From the NCBI GenBank assembly GCA_013399015.1, contig VWZX01005772.1:62001-126000 (forward strand): 64,000 nt of DNA, read 5' to 3'. Position numbers and translations under genes: made by a program. Below, in pieces: positions 10,817-20,982 of the stretch. The notes beneath the pieces are model-generated. The model saw nothing but the letters and a program-made list of their open reading frames with translations. It did not search any database and was not told the DNA's origin. Numbering within the stretch: position 1 is the first letter of the stretch; each line of letters begins with the position of its first letter. Source of the stretch: Galbula dea. Lineage: Eukaryota; Chordata; Aves; Piciformes; Galbulidae.

Positions 10817-11935
10817 GTAAGTTGCTACTACATCACTGATACTTCAATCCTTGGAAAAGGAGCTGAGCTTTGCTCTTACAAGGCCAGGTCTGTCTGCAGG
10901 TGCTGGGATTAGGGAGAGCTGAGACCTCACCTAAGTGCTATCAAAATTGGTCTCCATACTGCCTGGGCTAAGAAGAAAAATTCGTTGTTTTTATTATGTG
11001 TAGATAGATTTAGACTAATTTAGGGCTCAGGATTCTCAGTTTCCAAGGGACAAACTAGAAAAGGATGGGATTTGGGAATGAATGGGAGACAGCAGCTGAT
11101 CTTCCCTAGGGAACCTTGAATTTAAGCTGGGAATTTTAATTCCTTTACTAAGCTACTAACTCTTTGGAAGCTGAAAGTACTAAGCTGCTCTTGAAGAAGT
11201 TTAAGGACTACCTGAGAAAGCAGATTTAAACTGTGAGAGGGAGGAGGAGCATGGAGAGCCTTCAGCTCAGCTAGCTGTATCCTGGATGCCTTCTGCCTCC
11301 TTGGAACCTCATCTCTCCTCAGGAGGAGGTTTAGATGTGCAGGTAGGGTTTTCCTCAGGAAGTTTGGCATTGGCCAGACAGGGGTCTGCAGGGCATGGAG
11401 GGAAGTAGAGGACACAAGGAGGGAGGAAGGCACAGGAGTCTATTTGCTTTGAAAGTGTATTTTGGAGAGGCTCTAATACCCCAAGTCCTGGCTGTAAATC
11501 CACCAGCGATGCCAGAGCCCCTCTAGGCTGCAAGACTTTCAGAGCCTTGCCAAGATGCTCTTGCTGGTGCAGCAGAAACTGGCAGCCAAGAGTGCAACTT
11601 CTCCTCTATTACACAGCCCTGAGGTCATCCCGAGGAAGTCTTCCATGAGTGCTTGTGGGATGCAGTGAGAGAGAGCAGGGATTCCAGCAGAAATGGAGAT
11701 CAGGGTTGCTGGGTGGGCTTGTGAAGGTGCTCAGATGGTGTGAGTTGATCCAGCACTGCAGGAACAAAGTCCCAAGCTGGGGAAACGGGACAGGGAGATA
11801 AGCAAATCCTGCTGAGGTCCCACCAGGCTCCTAAAGGCAACCAGAACCCAAAGTAGAGTAGGGAGATCTCTCTGCCCTTCACATAGCTAACAACAAAGTT
11901 CTCTCCTCTCCAGAGTCCACCCCACCAAACGAAAC

Positions 11936-12211
11936 ATGTGCTCCCGTGGAGACAGAGGCTGCCACAGCACCGAGAGCTCCTCCTGCCACAGCGGAGGCTC
12001 CTCCTGCCACGACAGCGAGAGGTCCTGCCACGGCTCTGAGGAGGTCATCTGCCACGAAGTGAACGCCGTGCAAGACGTGACACCGGTGGTGGTCCTCCCT
12101 CCCCAGGGTCCTGTGGTCACAGGGCAGGTGCCGGTGGCCCCCGTTCCCTGCCAGCAGCACCAGCAGATCAAGCAGCCGGTGCAGTGGCCTCCCCAGCAGC
12201 AGCAGAAGTGA
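11936..12211 (+). CDS. Glutamine-motif EDC protein (EDQM-like), 91 aa
   Basis: Small cornified-envelope precursor candidate. Exon 2 starts after CTCTCCAG (ending 11913) and the ATG follows 22 nt later. The N-terminus MCSRGDRGCHSTESSSCHSG carries Cys-His/Ser spacing like the Cys-His genes downstream. The centre is Val/Pro-rich (VQDVTPVVVLPPQGPVVTG). The C-terminus QQHQQIKQPVQWPPQQQQK repeats the loricrin signature KQ-x3-WP and is dense in Gln and Lys, as expected for a transglutaminase substrate. Position after the loricrins and the Gln motif suggest the EDQM type of bird EDC. The symbol is from memory of the family and not certain. The intron is 10817-11913 (1,097 bp). The CDS is richer in GC and CpG than its surroundings. 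Confidence 0.85.
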   Translation: MCSRGDRGCHSTESSSCHSGGSSCHDSERSCHGSEEVICHEVNAVQDVTPVVVLPPQGPVVTGQVPVAPVPCQQHQQIKQPVQWPPQQQQK

Positions 12212-12463
12212 AGAGAAGAGGACAAGCCGACCGTCGGGGCACGTCACGGGGGCTGTTCCTCTCCCCTCTCCTCTCTGCAAGACGTAGCCCTGAGCTTGGG
12301 CAGGTCCTGCCCCTTCCTTCCAACACCTATTTACCTCCCCTCCCCGCTCCTGATAACGGCAACGTGGCATTAGCACGGCAGAAACCCGATTTGCCCTCGA
12401 GCACGCATGAGAGTTTGAAGCCCTTCGGTTTCCTGCTTCTGTCTCCGGTAGCAAAGATGAGAT

Positions 12464-12469
12464 ATTAAA
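12464..12469 (+). terminator. Polyadenylation signal (ATTAAA variant)
   Basis: ATTAAA lies 253 bp after the stop of the glutamine-motif gene. I see no AATAAA nearby. Confidence 0.55.
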
Positions 12470-12499
12470 AACCAAAGCTCACAAAACCTGCTGGTGTCC

Positions 12500-14539
12500 T
12501 CCTGGTTTTTTCCCACCCTCACCCTCCCCTGTTTATCTCTAGCATCGTTCCCAGCTCCTCTGTATTTCACAGCCTCTCCTCTTCCCTTTGCACTTCCATG
12601 GCAGCGATGAATCCAAGCTTAGCTCTCCAGTCCCTGCACCTTCTGCATCTGCCAGGTAAATCCCCATGCTGGCCGAGGTTCAAGGTGTGGATCAGCATCT
12701 CTCCTCAATCCCAGCCCTTGGCTCTGCACCAGCTTGCCCTGAGCCTCAGATCCTCATATTTTGAAGGCTCTAAAAGAGGAGCTTTAGCTATATCCATGGT
12801 GGGGGAAGCACAGAAGTAGACTCCTTCTAGGAAGCCTGATCCCCAGCAGATGAAGGACCACATCCTGCTTAATCTTCCTCCTGACCTGTTCTGAAGAGAG
12901 ATTAAATAGGTGTTTTGTGCAAGGCTCAGCCCCAGCTGGTCCCAGTTTGCAGGCAGGAGCTGGGTGCAAGGCTGCCTCCCTGTTCTAACCAGTCACTGTT
13001 GTGGGGCTCCAGAGTGTCCCCACTTGTGTCCCTGTCACACACAGGGCTCTGGAGGTGGCCCCATTCCCACAGCTGATGGTTGCCTTCTCATGGCACCAGA
13101 CCCAGGGCAGTCCCTGTGATGATGAGGGTCCTGTAAGGAGGGGGCTAAGGGGTGGCTTCTGTCCCCCTGTCCCTGACACTGCTCCTGTCCCACCCACAGC
13201 CATCTCCAGGACCCCAGTAAGACTCCAAATTGCCTGCTGCAGAATAAAACTGGGTTTAAGTCAGGCCAGGAACTGCAGCATTGACTCCTGCTGGGAGCTC
13301 CAGTCCTGGAATCATCACATAGGTCTGGAAAACCAAAGATTGTGAAGGAAAAAAATATTCCCAGTTGCTATCAAGGGTTAAGCTAACATTTCCCAGCAGA
13401 AACCACACGAGTTCTGAGCTTCCTTTGTAGAGGCAGGAAAAAGGGGGATCTCAAATGGGCAGGTGGCTACAAACAGCAGCAGTTGTGCTTCCCTTACATC
13501 AGATCCTTCCCCAAGTTCTCCTCCAGCATCCACCAGCACAGAGGTGGAGGCTGAGGCAGGAATTCATGCCTCTGTGGGATGAGAGCAGCATTGTGTGTGT
13601 AATGCACTAGATATTTAATTAGCAAAGGCTTTGCTCTGAATCTTTGAAAGGAACCAGAAACTCATTATTAACACCTGTTTTATTATTCCTCTTAATTAAA
13701 ATAACGAGGAGCATCATTCCCAGGTGCAAGGTAGATGATTGCAGGGGCAAGGAATGAATGGCAGGGTCAGAGACAGGCAGCTCTGCCTTTGCATGAAGGT
13801 GTTGCATGGTGCCAGCCATGGTTCCAGTCTTCCCAGACACCTCAGTAGACCTCTGCCAGGGCCAAACTCTTCCTGTACCAACTGGGAGGTTGAAACCAAG
13901 CCAGGCTGGAGGCTCTAGGCTGAGTTTGAGTCTGACTGAAAGCATTTTGGAGGATGAGGAGATAAAAATCTCCTCTCCTAATTCTTTCTAAGCAGTCCAA
14001 GTTCTCACCTACGCCCTGGGCTAAGCTGAAGTGTTGCAGGTTGTGGCATTTGTTGAAGGGAAGATTTAGGAAGAGCCCTGAGGAACAGGGACAGCAAAGG
14101 TCTCCTGAGCTGGAGGTTTGTTATCTCAGCACAAAGATCTGGGATGTGGAACAGGAAAGTGAATTGCCTAAACTCAGCAGGAAATTGTCCCCACCTTCCC
14201 CTTGCCATGAAGTCCACAGCCACAACGATGCCTGTGCTGAGGGCAACCTCTTCAAGAGGACACTTTCTGGCTGGTGGCTCAAGTCAGCAGGAGAAGGGTG
14301 GACAAGCAGCAGGAGTGTAAAAAGCATGATAAACCCAAGGCAAACATTAGAAAAACAAGAGGGAAGGAAGCCCTGCATGCAGAACATGTTTCCCAGCTCT
14401 AAACAAGTGTTGGGCAAGAGCTGGGCTCCTCCAAAGAGCTTCTGGCTGTGCTGCTGTGGCTGCTCACTGTGATGCTGCAACAGGAGAGTCCTGGACCATG
14501 CTAAGATGAGCATCCCACACCCTTTAGTCTTCCATTAAA
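12500..14539. other. Intergenic, no gene seen
   Basis: No EDC-type frame or promoter. Open frames up to 143 codons (14041-14472) have average composition and overlapping antisense frames. Confidence 0.4.
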
Positions 14540-14740
14540 GCATCACAGAACCACAAAGGTTGGAACAGACCTCCAAGACTATCAAGACCAACCATCAACC
14601 TAGCACCACCATGGCCACCAAACCATGTCCCTAAGGACCACATCTAGATGTGTTTGAAACCTCTCCAGGGATGGTGACTCCACCACTGCCCTGGGCAGCC
14701 TGGGCCAATGTTTATTGGCTGTAGCATCCCCCCATAACAT
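14540..14740 (-). mobile_element. CR1 LINE 3' end
   Basis: Antisense: CATCACAGAACCACAAAGG, CTCCAAGACTATCAAGACC, CACCACTGCCCTGGGCAGCC. It lies just 3' of the minus-strand WYDP relic and may have replaced its original 3' UTR. Confidence 0.85.
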
Positions 14741-14774
14741 CCCTCTGAGGACATCCCATAGCCCTACACACCTC

Positions 14775-14997
14775 CTAAGTGACACAAGGAGAAGACCTGT
14801 GTCTCTGACATGATGCTGGCTTGAAGCAGGCTGAGCAGTGGTAGCCAGACTGCTGATAGCCATGGGCACCCTGGCATGAGTCTCTACCAGGGACACAGCC
14901 CAGACTGTAGGCACAGAGGATGGATGTCCATCCAGCTGGGTCATACCAGGTGGAGTTCAAGCTGAAGAAGGATTCCCTCCTGGAAGAGCATGTCCAC
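14775..14997 (-). pseudogene. Minus-strand WYDP-motif (EDWM-like) pseudogene, exon 2
   Basis: Read on the minus strand, exon 2 starts at 14997 after the acceptor CTTTCCTTAG. One frame reads SSRRESFFSLNSTWYDPAGW and on to CVT-stop at 14775. The stretch RESxFxLNSTWYDPAG matches the start of the + strand gene at 49684 (SSGRESYFNLNSTWYDPAG) at both protein and DNA level. The ATG at 14991-14989 aligns with the start of that gene, but 5 bases after it are missing, so it is out of frame and gives only 16 codons before a stop. Downstream the protein is Cys/Tyr/His-rich (HGYQQSGYHCSACF) but no longer alignable by eye. I infer a decayed inverted paralogue. A functional gene with a non-ATG start, or an error in the sequence, cannot be excluded. 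Confidence 0.65.
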
Positions 14998-15310
14998 CTA
15001 AGGAAAGGTAGCTCAGAGATGGAAGATAAAAATCATTTTCTACCCTTCTTTTATCTGCTGCCCCTTCAGATAAGCAAAGCCAACCAGCAAGAGAGGAGTT
15101 ACCTACAGTTACAGCAAGCTTGGAGCTGCTTCTTTTCCTCCTGTTTTATTGTTGTCTACAAGATACCTCCTGGATGGCATGTTAGATACTGCCATGTTAG
15201 CTATTCTGCTCAAGCTTTCCTGCAAGGGAGATATTTATTCCAAACTCTAACTTTTTAATTGTTATTGGCAGTAATTAGATGTCATTTATCAGTGGGATAC
15301 ATGGACAATC

Positions 15311-15328
15311 TCTCTCTCTCTCTCTCTT
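15311..15328. repeat. (TC)n microsatellite
   Basis: Nine consecutive TC units. Confidence 0.9.
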
Positions 15329-15452
15329 GTACTGTTGACTCTAAACCAAGCAGTCTGGGGTCAGACAGAGCCAAGTGGAATGAGTAAACCTAGACCTAGA
15401 GCCTACAAATGAAGGTCCAGAGATGCTCCAGCTCACCAGACAGATCACCTAC

Positions 15453-15617
15453 CTTAGCAGCAGGAGAAGTCAAGGCAAACTGAAGGGAATGGCCTGAACT
15501 GAGGGAAATTTATAGAGCTTCAGCAGTGAGGCACTCCAGGGGAATGGGCTTTGCTCTCCTCTGACCACAGCCAGTTCTGTCTGCTGCTCTTGGTTCCCCA
15601 GATTTACATCTGACTCA
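15453..15617 (-). promoter_or_regulatory. Relic promoter and exon 1 of the minus-strand WYDP pseudogene
   Basis: On the minus strand, in order: AP-1 heptamer TGAGTCA (15617-15611), box TGCCTCACTGCT (15533-15522), CTATAAAT (TATAAA at 15514-15509), exon 1 from about 15484 to 15453, and donor GTAGGT starting at 15452. The AP-1 to TATA distance (about 97 bp) equals that of the + strand genes. The intron to 14998 would be 455 bp. Confidence 0.62.
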
Positions 15618-15690
15618 TTCTTTCTTTCCTTCCTTCTTTCTTTCCTTCCTTCTTTCTTTCCTTCTTCCTTTCTTTCTTCTTCTTTCTTTT
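15618..15690. repeat. (CTTT/CCTT)n polypyrimidine microsatellite
   Basis: About 70 bp of pure pyrimidine CTTT and CCTT units, directly beside the AP-1 site of the minus-strand promoter relic. Confidence 0.9.
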
Positions 15691-15699
15691 ATGTGACCC

Positions 15700-16287
15700 C
15701 CATACACACAACCAGAGATTTCCAAAGGTGCTGCTTGACCAACAGCCCCAACTGCAAAGCATTGCCCACTTTCCTTCTGATGCTGAAGCACTGGTGGGAA
15801 TGGACCTGTCTGAGGGATCCCAATGAGTCAGGAGAGCATCAGCCAGGATCAGTTGTGCCTGATGTCTAATCCCCAAAGTGTTGACACATTCTTGCCCTTT
15901 ATGAGACCAGAAAATGTAATTGCTGGGTTAGATGTGCATGAGCTGTAGGTCCAGAGACACAGAAAGGAAGATACAAGTTCATCCATGATTCATGGGAAAA
16001 TCCAGGCTTGGAATCATCTCCCTCTACCACATGACACTCTTTTGTTTATGGTTTCTTCAGCTCCAACCACGTGTAATACATCATTCCATGAGGGCTGCAG
16101 AGATGCCATGGCTGAGTGTTGGAATACTACAGCTAATAATCCAACTGTCAACTCCAAAATCCCTGTGGAATTGAGGAACTTAAACGTGACTCTGAAGGCA
16201 AGCATGTGGCTCACCTTCTCACCACCTCAACTGCTAAAAATGGCCAGAAAAGAATCAAAACCAGGTTTTATTTATGAATCCTAGACT
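15700..16287. other. Intergenic, no gene seen
   Basis: Short frames only; one AP-1 heptamer at 15824 without a nearby promoter. Confidence 0.4.
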
Positions 16288-16395
16288 GATAGAATCATGG
16301 TGGTTGGAAAAGACCTCTGAGATCATTGAGTCCTACCATCCACCCAGCACTACCATGGCCACCATTAAACCATGTTCCCAACCACCATATCTACA
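16288..16395 (-). mobile_element. CR1 LINE 3' end
   Basis: TGATAGAATCATGGTGGTTG, AAAGACCTCTGAGATCATTG and ACCATGGCCACCATTAAACC, antisense. Confidence 0.8.
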
Positions 16396-16737
16396 TAGAG
16401 GTTTTATCTTCTCCATTCTCCTTTGGGATCTGCTGTCACTTCCATCAACACTGTATTGCAGAATTAGACTAGAACATCACCCTTGGCAAGATGTATCAGG
16501 TTGGGGTGGCAAGGGGTTGGTAGCAGAGGGGCTACAGGGATGGCTTCTGTCAGAAGGTGCTAGAAGCTTTCCTTATGTCAGAGCCAATGCCAGCTCCAAG
16601 ATGGATCTGCTGTTGGCCAAGACCTTTAGTGTCAGTAGCAGCACCTCTGGGAGAACACATTTAAGAAGGGGGAGGGAGGGAAACCACTCCAGAGAAGGTC
16701 AGAGGAGAAGGTGAGGGAGAAGATGTTCCAGGTGCCA

Positions 16738-17350
16738 GAGCAGAGATTCCCCTGCAGCCCACAGAGACCCATGGTGGAGCACATATCTACCTGAAGCCTA
16801 CAGAGAACCCCACCCCCCAGCAGGTGGGTGCCTGAATGAGGCTGTGACCCTGTGGGAAGCCCACACTGGAGTAGACTCCTGGCAAGACCTGTGGACCCAT
16901 GGAGAGAGGAGGCCAGGCTGGAGCAGGTTTGCTGGCAGCACTTGTGACCCCATGGGGGGACCCATGCTGGAGCAATCTGTTCCTGAAAGACTGCAGCCCA
17001 TGGAAAGGAACCACTCTGAAGCAGTTCATGAAGAACTGCAGCCCATGGGAAGGATTCAGGTTGGAGAAGTCCATGGAGGACTGTCTCCCATGGGAAGGAC
17101 CCCAGGCTGGAGCAGGGGAAGAGTCCTCCTAAAGGAGGAAAGAATGGCAGAAGTGGCAGAGACAACATGTGGTGAAGTGACCACAACAGCTCCCATTCCC
17201 CATCCCCTTCTGCTGCTGGTGGAGAAGAGGTAGAGAAGCTAGGAGTAAAATGTTAAGCCCAGGAAGTAGGAAGGGGTAGGAGGAGATGGTTTTAAGATCT
17301 GGGTTTATTCCTCACTCTCCTACTTGGATTTATTTGGTAATAAATTCAAC
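16738..17350 (+). repeat. Interspersed repeat with internal GGAGCAG/CCCATGGGAAGGA units, possibly LTR-derived
   Basis: The segment contains repeated sub-units (CTGCAGCCCATGG twice, GGAGCAG several times, CCATGGGAAGGA twice) and ends in a GGTTTATTCCTCACTCTCC/ TTGGTAATAAATTCAACTC segment that looks like a retroviral-type 3' end. A second, permuted copy is at 18355-18592. Family not identified. Confidence 0.5.
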
Positions 17351-17359
17351 TCATTTCCC

Positions 17360-18045
17360 CAAGTCATTGACTCATTCCAGTTGGAAAAGACCTTGAAGGT
17401 CGTCAGGTCTGCTGTTGCCTGTGATGGTAACTGCTGGGTGAGCTCCTTGTCTGGCCCCATGAACCTTTTGCTCTATTTTCTCCTCTTCCCTGTCCAGCTG
17501 AGGAGGTCAATAACAGAACAGCTTGAGTGGACACTCAACGTCCAACCAGAATCAACCCACCCCAGAAGGATGAAAGAAATCCTTGCTGGGACATGCCATG
17601 GAGATAAGGTTCAAGGTATGGGTGAAGGACATCCTTGGGCTAATCTCTCTTGAATCATTGGGCAATTGAGCTGGAATCTTCCTGCCCTGAACATAATCCC
17701 CAGGAGTGAGCAGTAGCAATCATTTTCCTCTCACATGGAGGTGTGCTCACCTGGAGCTCGTGGTCCATGTGACATCCTAGCTTGAGGAATTGCTCCTCCT
17801 GAATGACAAACACCTCTTCCCCTTGATACTTCTTACCTGTGACCAGCTCCAAGAGTTTCTTTGGTATTGGTGTCACTTTGTGGGAAATACCTTCCAATCT
17901 TTTTCATAGGTGAGGGAATGGGAGAGCTATTCAGAAGCCACGGGACAATTAGGGTGCTCAGAGCATCAAAGGGACAAGGTCAGAAGCTGAATAAAGTGGA
18001 TAGAAATGGGCTGGGATCTGTAATTAGGTGCCACCTGCCAAGAGA
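17360..18045. other. Intergenic, no gene seen
   Basis: A short CR1-like piece (CCAGTTGGAAAAGACCTTGA, about 17376-17410) lies at the start; nothing else recognisable before the next promoter. Confidence 0.4.
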
Positions 18046-18152
18046 TGGCTCATGTCCCAGATAACCCTTTGGAAGAGTATAAAAGGTCTCTAGCCTCAGT
18101 TCCCTTCACTGGCTTCTTTGCTGCTCTTCACCTTCTTTCCTGTTGTTGAAGG
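18046..18152 (+). promoter_or_regulatory. Promoter and noncoding exon 1, CPPVQ gene 1
   Basis: Box TGGCTCATGTCCC at 18046-18058, then CCCTTTGGAAG directly before TATAAAA (18078-18084). Exon 1 about 18107-18152, donor GTAAGT at 18153. CCCTTTGGAAG plus TATAAAAG is nearly identical to the next gene (21684-21703), evidence of tandem duplication including the promoter. Confidence 0.75.
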
Positions 18153-18354
18153 GTAAGTCTAGTTTTGCTCTTTCTCTTGGGTTTCTTGATGAAACCAGCT
18201 GCTTCCATCCAAGCTTTGGTGGAGCTGGAGGGTGATAGTCACTCCTCACCTCTGGACCTCAGTCATGCCAGAGACCAGGTTCTTGTTACCCCACACAAGA
18301 GCTGTTTTATTAGTGTAAATGGCAAGTGGGATATAGGCTTGGCAGGCGGAGAAG

Positions 18355-18592
18355 CTCAAGGTGAGGTTGGAGAAGTTCATGGAGGACTGTGTCCCATGGA
18401 AGGGACCCCACACTGGAGCAGAAGTGTGTGAGGAGTCCATCTCTCCTTGCCCCTGTAGAAAGTCCTCTCTGGAGTAGGCTCCTGGCTGTGGAGCCATGGA
18501 GAGAGCAGCCCATGCTGGAACAGGTTTGCTGGTGGCACTTGTGACCCCATAGGAGACCTGTGCTGGAGCAATTTGTTCCTGAAGCAAAACAA
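18355..18592 (+). repeat. Second copy of the 16738 repeat, permuted, intronic
   Basis: Shares GGAGAAGTTCATGGAGGACT, GCAGGTTTGCTGG and GGAGCAATTTGTTCCTGAAG with 16738-17350, but the blocks come in a different order, as expected if both derive from a tandemly repeated parent. Confidence 0.55.
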
Positions 18593-18948
18593 CAGAGAGA
18601 TTGGAAAATAGAGAGGGAAGGAGGAGAGTCAAAGGACTTCATGGAGAGGAGGCTTTGAAGTTCTTGAGCAGAAGGCACTGGCAGGTCTGGGCCTGCACAT
18701 GAGGAAGGGATGCTTGGAGTCACTTTTCTCTGCAAAGCAAATTGCATCTGGAAAAGGTCATGGCTTTAGTGAGGGATTTAAATCACCTCCCAAACACCTG
18801 AGCATCACTGCAGTCCCTTTCTTACCCCCTGCAGGACCAGAAATCAGGAAGAAAATAGGGAATTCCAGAGCAAACCAGACAGTCCAGGAATAATCCTCCA
18901 GCTTGATGATCTCTCTCTTCCCTACAGCTCTGCCAACACTCCAGCAAG

Positions 18949-19251
18949 ATGTGCTCCCGTGGGCCCTGCCACAGCCATGAGACCTCCTGCCACAGCCATG
19001 AGACCTCCTGCCACAGATCCCACTCCTCCTGCCACAACTCAGGACCTTCCTGCCATTACACCATCCAGAGGCAGCCTCTGGAGAAGTACACCTACGTGAC
19101 ACCCTGCTGCCCCCCTGTGCAGCCCTGCTGCCCCCCTGTCCAGCGTTATTGCCCCCCTGTGGTGCCACCCTGCTGCCCCCCTGTGCAGCGTTACTGCCCC
19201 CAGACCTGCAAGAACATCTGCAACCTGCCACCAAAATGCCCCAAGTACTAG
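18949..19251 (+). CDS. Cys/Pro-rich EDC protein 1 (CHYTIQRQPL/CPPVQ family), 100 aa
   Basis: Probable cross-linked envelope protein with SPRR-like proline repeats. The start MCSRGPCHSHETSCH follows the acceptor CCCTACAG (ending 18927) by 21 nt. Layout: residues 1-35 have SCH units (ETSCH twice, SSCH, PSCH); the family core is CHYTIQRQPLEKYTYVTP at about 35-52; CCPPVQ/YCPPVQ repeats run about 53-83; the tail is KNICNLPPKCPKY. Cys, Pro, Gln and Lys allow disulfide and transglutaminase links. Two sister genes follow at 22459 and 26601. I do not know an established symbol for this family. The intron 18153-18927 contains the repeat at 18355. Confidence 0.87.
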   Translation: MCSRGPCHSHETSCHSHETSCHRSHSSCHNSGPSCHYTIQRQPLEKYTYVTPCCPPVQPCCPPVQRYCPPVVPPCCPPVQRYCPQTCKNICNLPPKCPKY

Positions 19252-19541
19252 GAGCAGGATCTGACCCTGGCATCTGCACCTACCTGGAGGTTGCTTCTCC
19301 CTTGGGTGCTCCTGATGCCTGAAGCTAGAACCTCTGGTTCTCTTCTCCTCTCTTTGGTTGGGGTGACTCCTCGAGGACTTCATCTGGGATTAGAATTTCC
19401 TTCAATATCTAAATCAGAGCTAGTTTCAACTTTTTTAGCCTGCAAGACCCAGCCAAAGGTCTTCTCCAAAAGGCTGGGAATGACTTCTGCTGGCTGTAGC
19501 TTAGGGATGATGTGGTAACCTCCACAGCATGTAGATGAGAC

Positions 19542-19547
19542 AATAAA
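19542..19547 (+). terminator. Polyadenylation signal, CPPVQ gene 1
   Basis: AATAAA, 291 bp after the stop. Confidence 0.7.
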
Positions 19548-19559
19548 ATTTCATTTCCA

Positions 19560-20129
19560 AAACCAGACTAAGTTGATGGTTTGTTTATCCTTTGACCTCT
19601 TTACTGGACGACTATCTTTACAGCTGACTTCTTAGTCACAGCTTCTCCTTCTTTTCTCCTCAGACATCACACTGCCTCCAAACCTAATGAAATCCAACCA
19701 TTCCAGCTGCATTTCTGGGCCAGGTGAATGCACTGATGGACATCACAGAGGGAGCTCACCTGTTCCCTCTTTAGCCTGGGACTGTCTTTCTCCTGTCCCT
19801 GCTTCAGCAGCACCTGATCTTTCATTTGTCATTCTGACTCAGGATTAGAAACATTTGGAGGTGTTGAATAAATGCAAAGAGGTGCCTGGAGGACTTCTCT
19901 ACCACTCCTCTTTTCCTTGGACTTCCAACTACTGTTTTCAATGAAAACTGCCACACTCTTCAAAACAGAGGTGAAATCTCTCTCTATTTCTGACAGACTA
20001 AGACTATCCTTATCTCCTCAGCCACCAGCCCATCAAGCTGAGACATCCATTCCAGAACAGGCTCTGCCAGCTCCTGTTTCTCTGCATCTGCTTCACAAAG
20101 AGTTCAACAGCTTCCTTCAGCTGAAGTTC
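19560..20129. other. Intergenic, no gene seen
   Basis: No gene-like frame. The last part leads into CR1 sequence. Confidence 0.45.
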
Positions 20130-20672
20130 TTCTCCCCCTCTATTCTTCCCTGGTGAGGTCATATCTGGAGTCCTGGGGCCAGGCCTGGGCTCCCCTGGTC
20201 AAGAAGGACAGGGAACTTCTGGAGAGGACAGAGGAAAGGGCTCCAGAAATGCTGAGGGCACCTGGACATCTCTCTGCGGGGGAAAGGCTGAGAGCCCTGG
20301 GGCTGCTGAGCCTGGAGAGGAGAAGACTGAGGGGAGATCTGCTCAATGCTTAGCAATGACCCCTGGGGGGCAGGAGGCTGGGGCCAGGCTTTGGGCAGTG
20401 GTGCCCAGGGCCAGGCCAAGAGGGAACAGGCACAGCCTGGGCCAGAGGAAGTTCCAGCTCATCAGCAGGAGAACTTCTGGCCTTGGAGGGTGCTGGAGCC
20501 CTGGCCCAGGCTGCCCAGAGAGCTGCTGGAGTCTCCATCTCTGGAGACATCCCAAGCCCAGCTGGGCACCATCCTGGGCAAGCTGCTGGAAGTGACCCTG
20601 CTGGAGCTTAGGGGTAGGACTAGATGCTCTCCAGAGGTCCCTTCCCACCCCTAACCTTCTGTGATTCTATGA
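20130..20672 (+). mobile_element. CR1 LINE 3' fragment
   Basis: Sense CR1 with GCTGAGAGCCCTGGGGCTGC, GAGAGCTGCTGGAGTCTCC, CCCTTCCCACCCCTAACC and the tail TTCTGTGATTCTATGAAG. It is about 540 bp and among the best preserved copies. Confidence 0.9.
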
Positions 20673-20675
20673 AGT

Positions 20676-20982
20676 TATTCAGGAGGATGGAGCCAGGCTC
20701 TTCTCAATGCTGAGCAAGCAATAGGAGACATGGCACGGGGCACCAACTGGAAGCCAGGAGGTTGCAGCTGAGCAGGAGGAGAAGCTTGTTTGCTGGGAGG
20801 CTCAGCTTGGAGCCCTGACCCAGGCTGGTCAGAGAGGCTGTAGAGTCTCCTTGTGGGGAGAGATTCCAAGCCCAGCTGGACACAATCTGGAGTAACATGC
20901 TCTAAGGGACCCTGCTAGGAGAGAGAGGTTGGACTAGATGACCTCTGCTGATCCCTTCCAACCTTAACCATTCTGTGAATAA
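20676..20982 (+). mobile_element. CR1 LINE 3' fragment
   Basis: A second sense CR1 in direct tandem with the previous one: GATTCCAAGCCCAGCTGGAC, GACTAGATGACCTCTGCTG and the tail ATTCTGTGAAT. Confidence 0.85.

Noticed and set aside
14711..14716. Minus-strand AATAAA as polyadenylation signal of the WYDP relic
   Set aside because: It lies within the CR1 consensus region, so its position 60 bp after the stop is probably coincidence.
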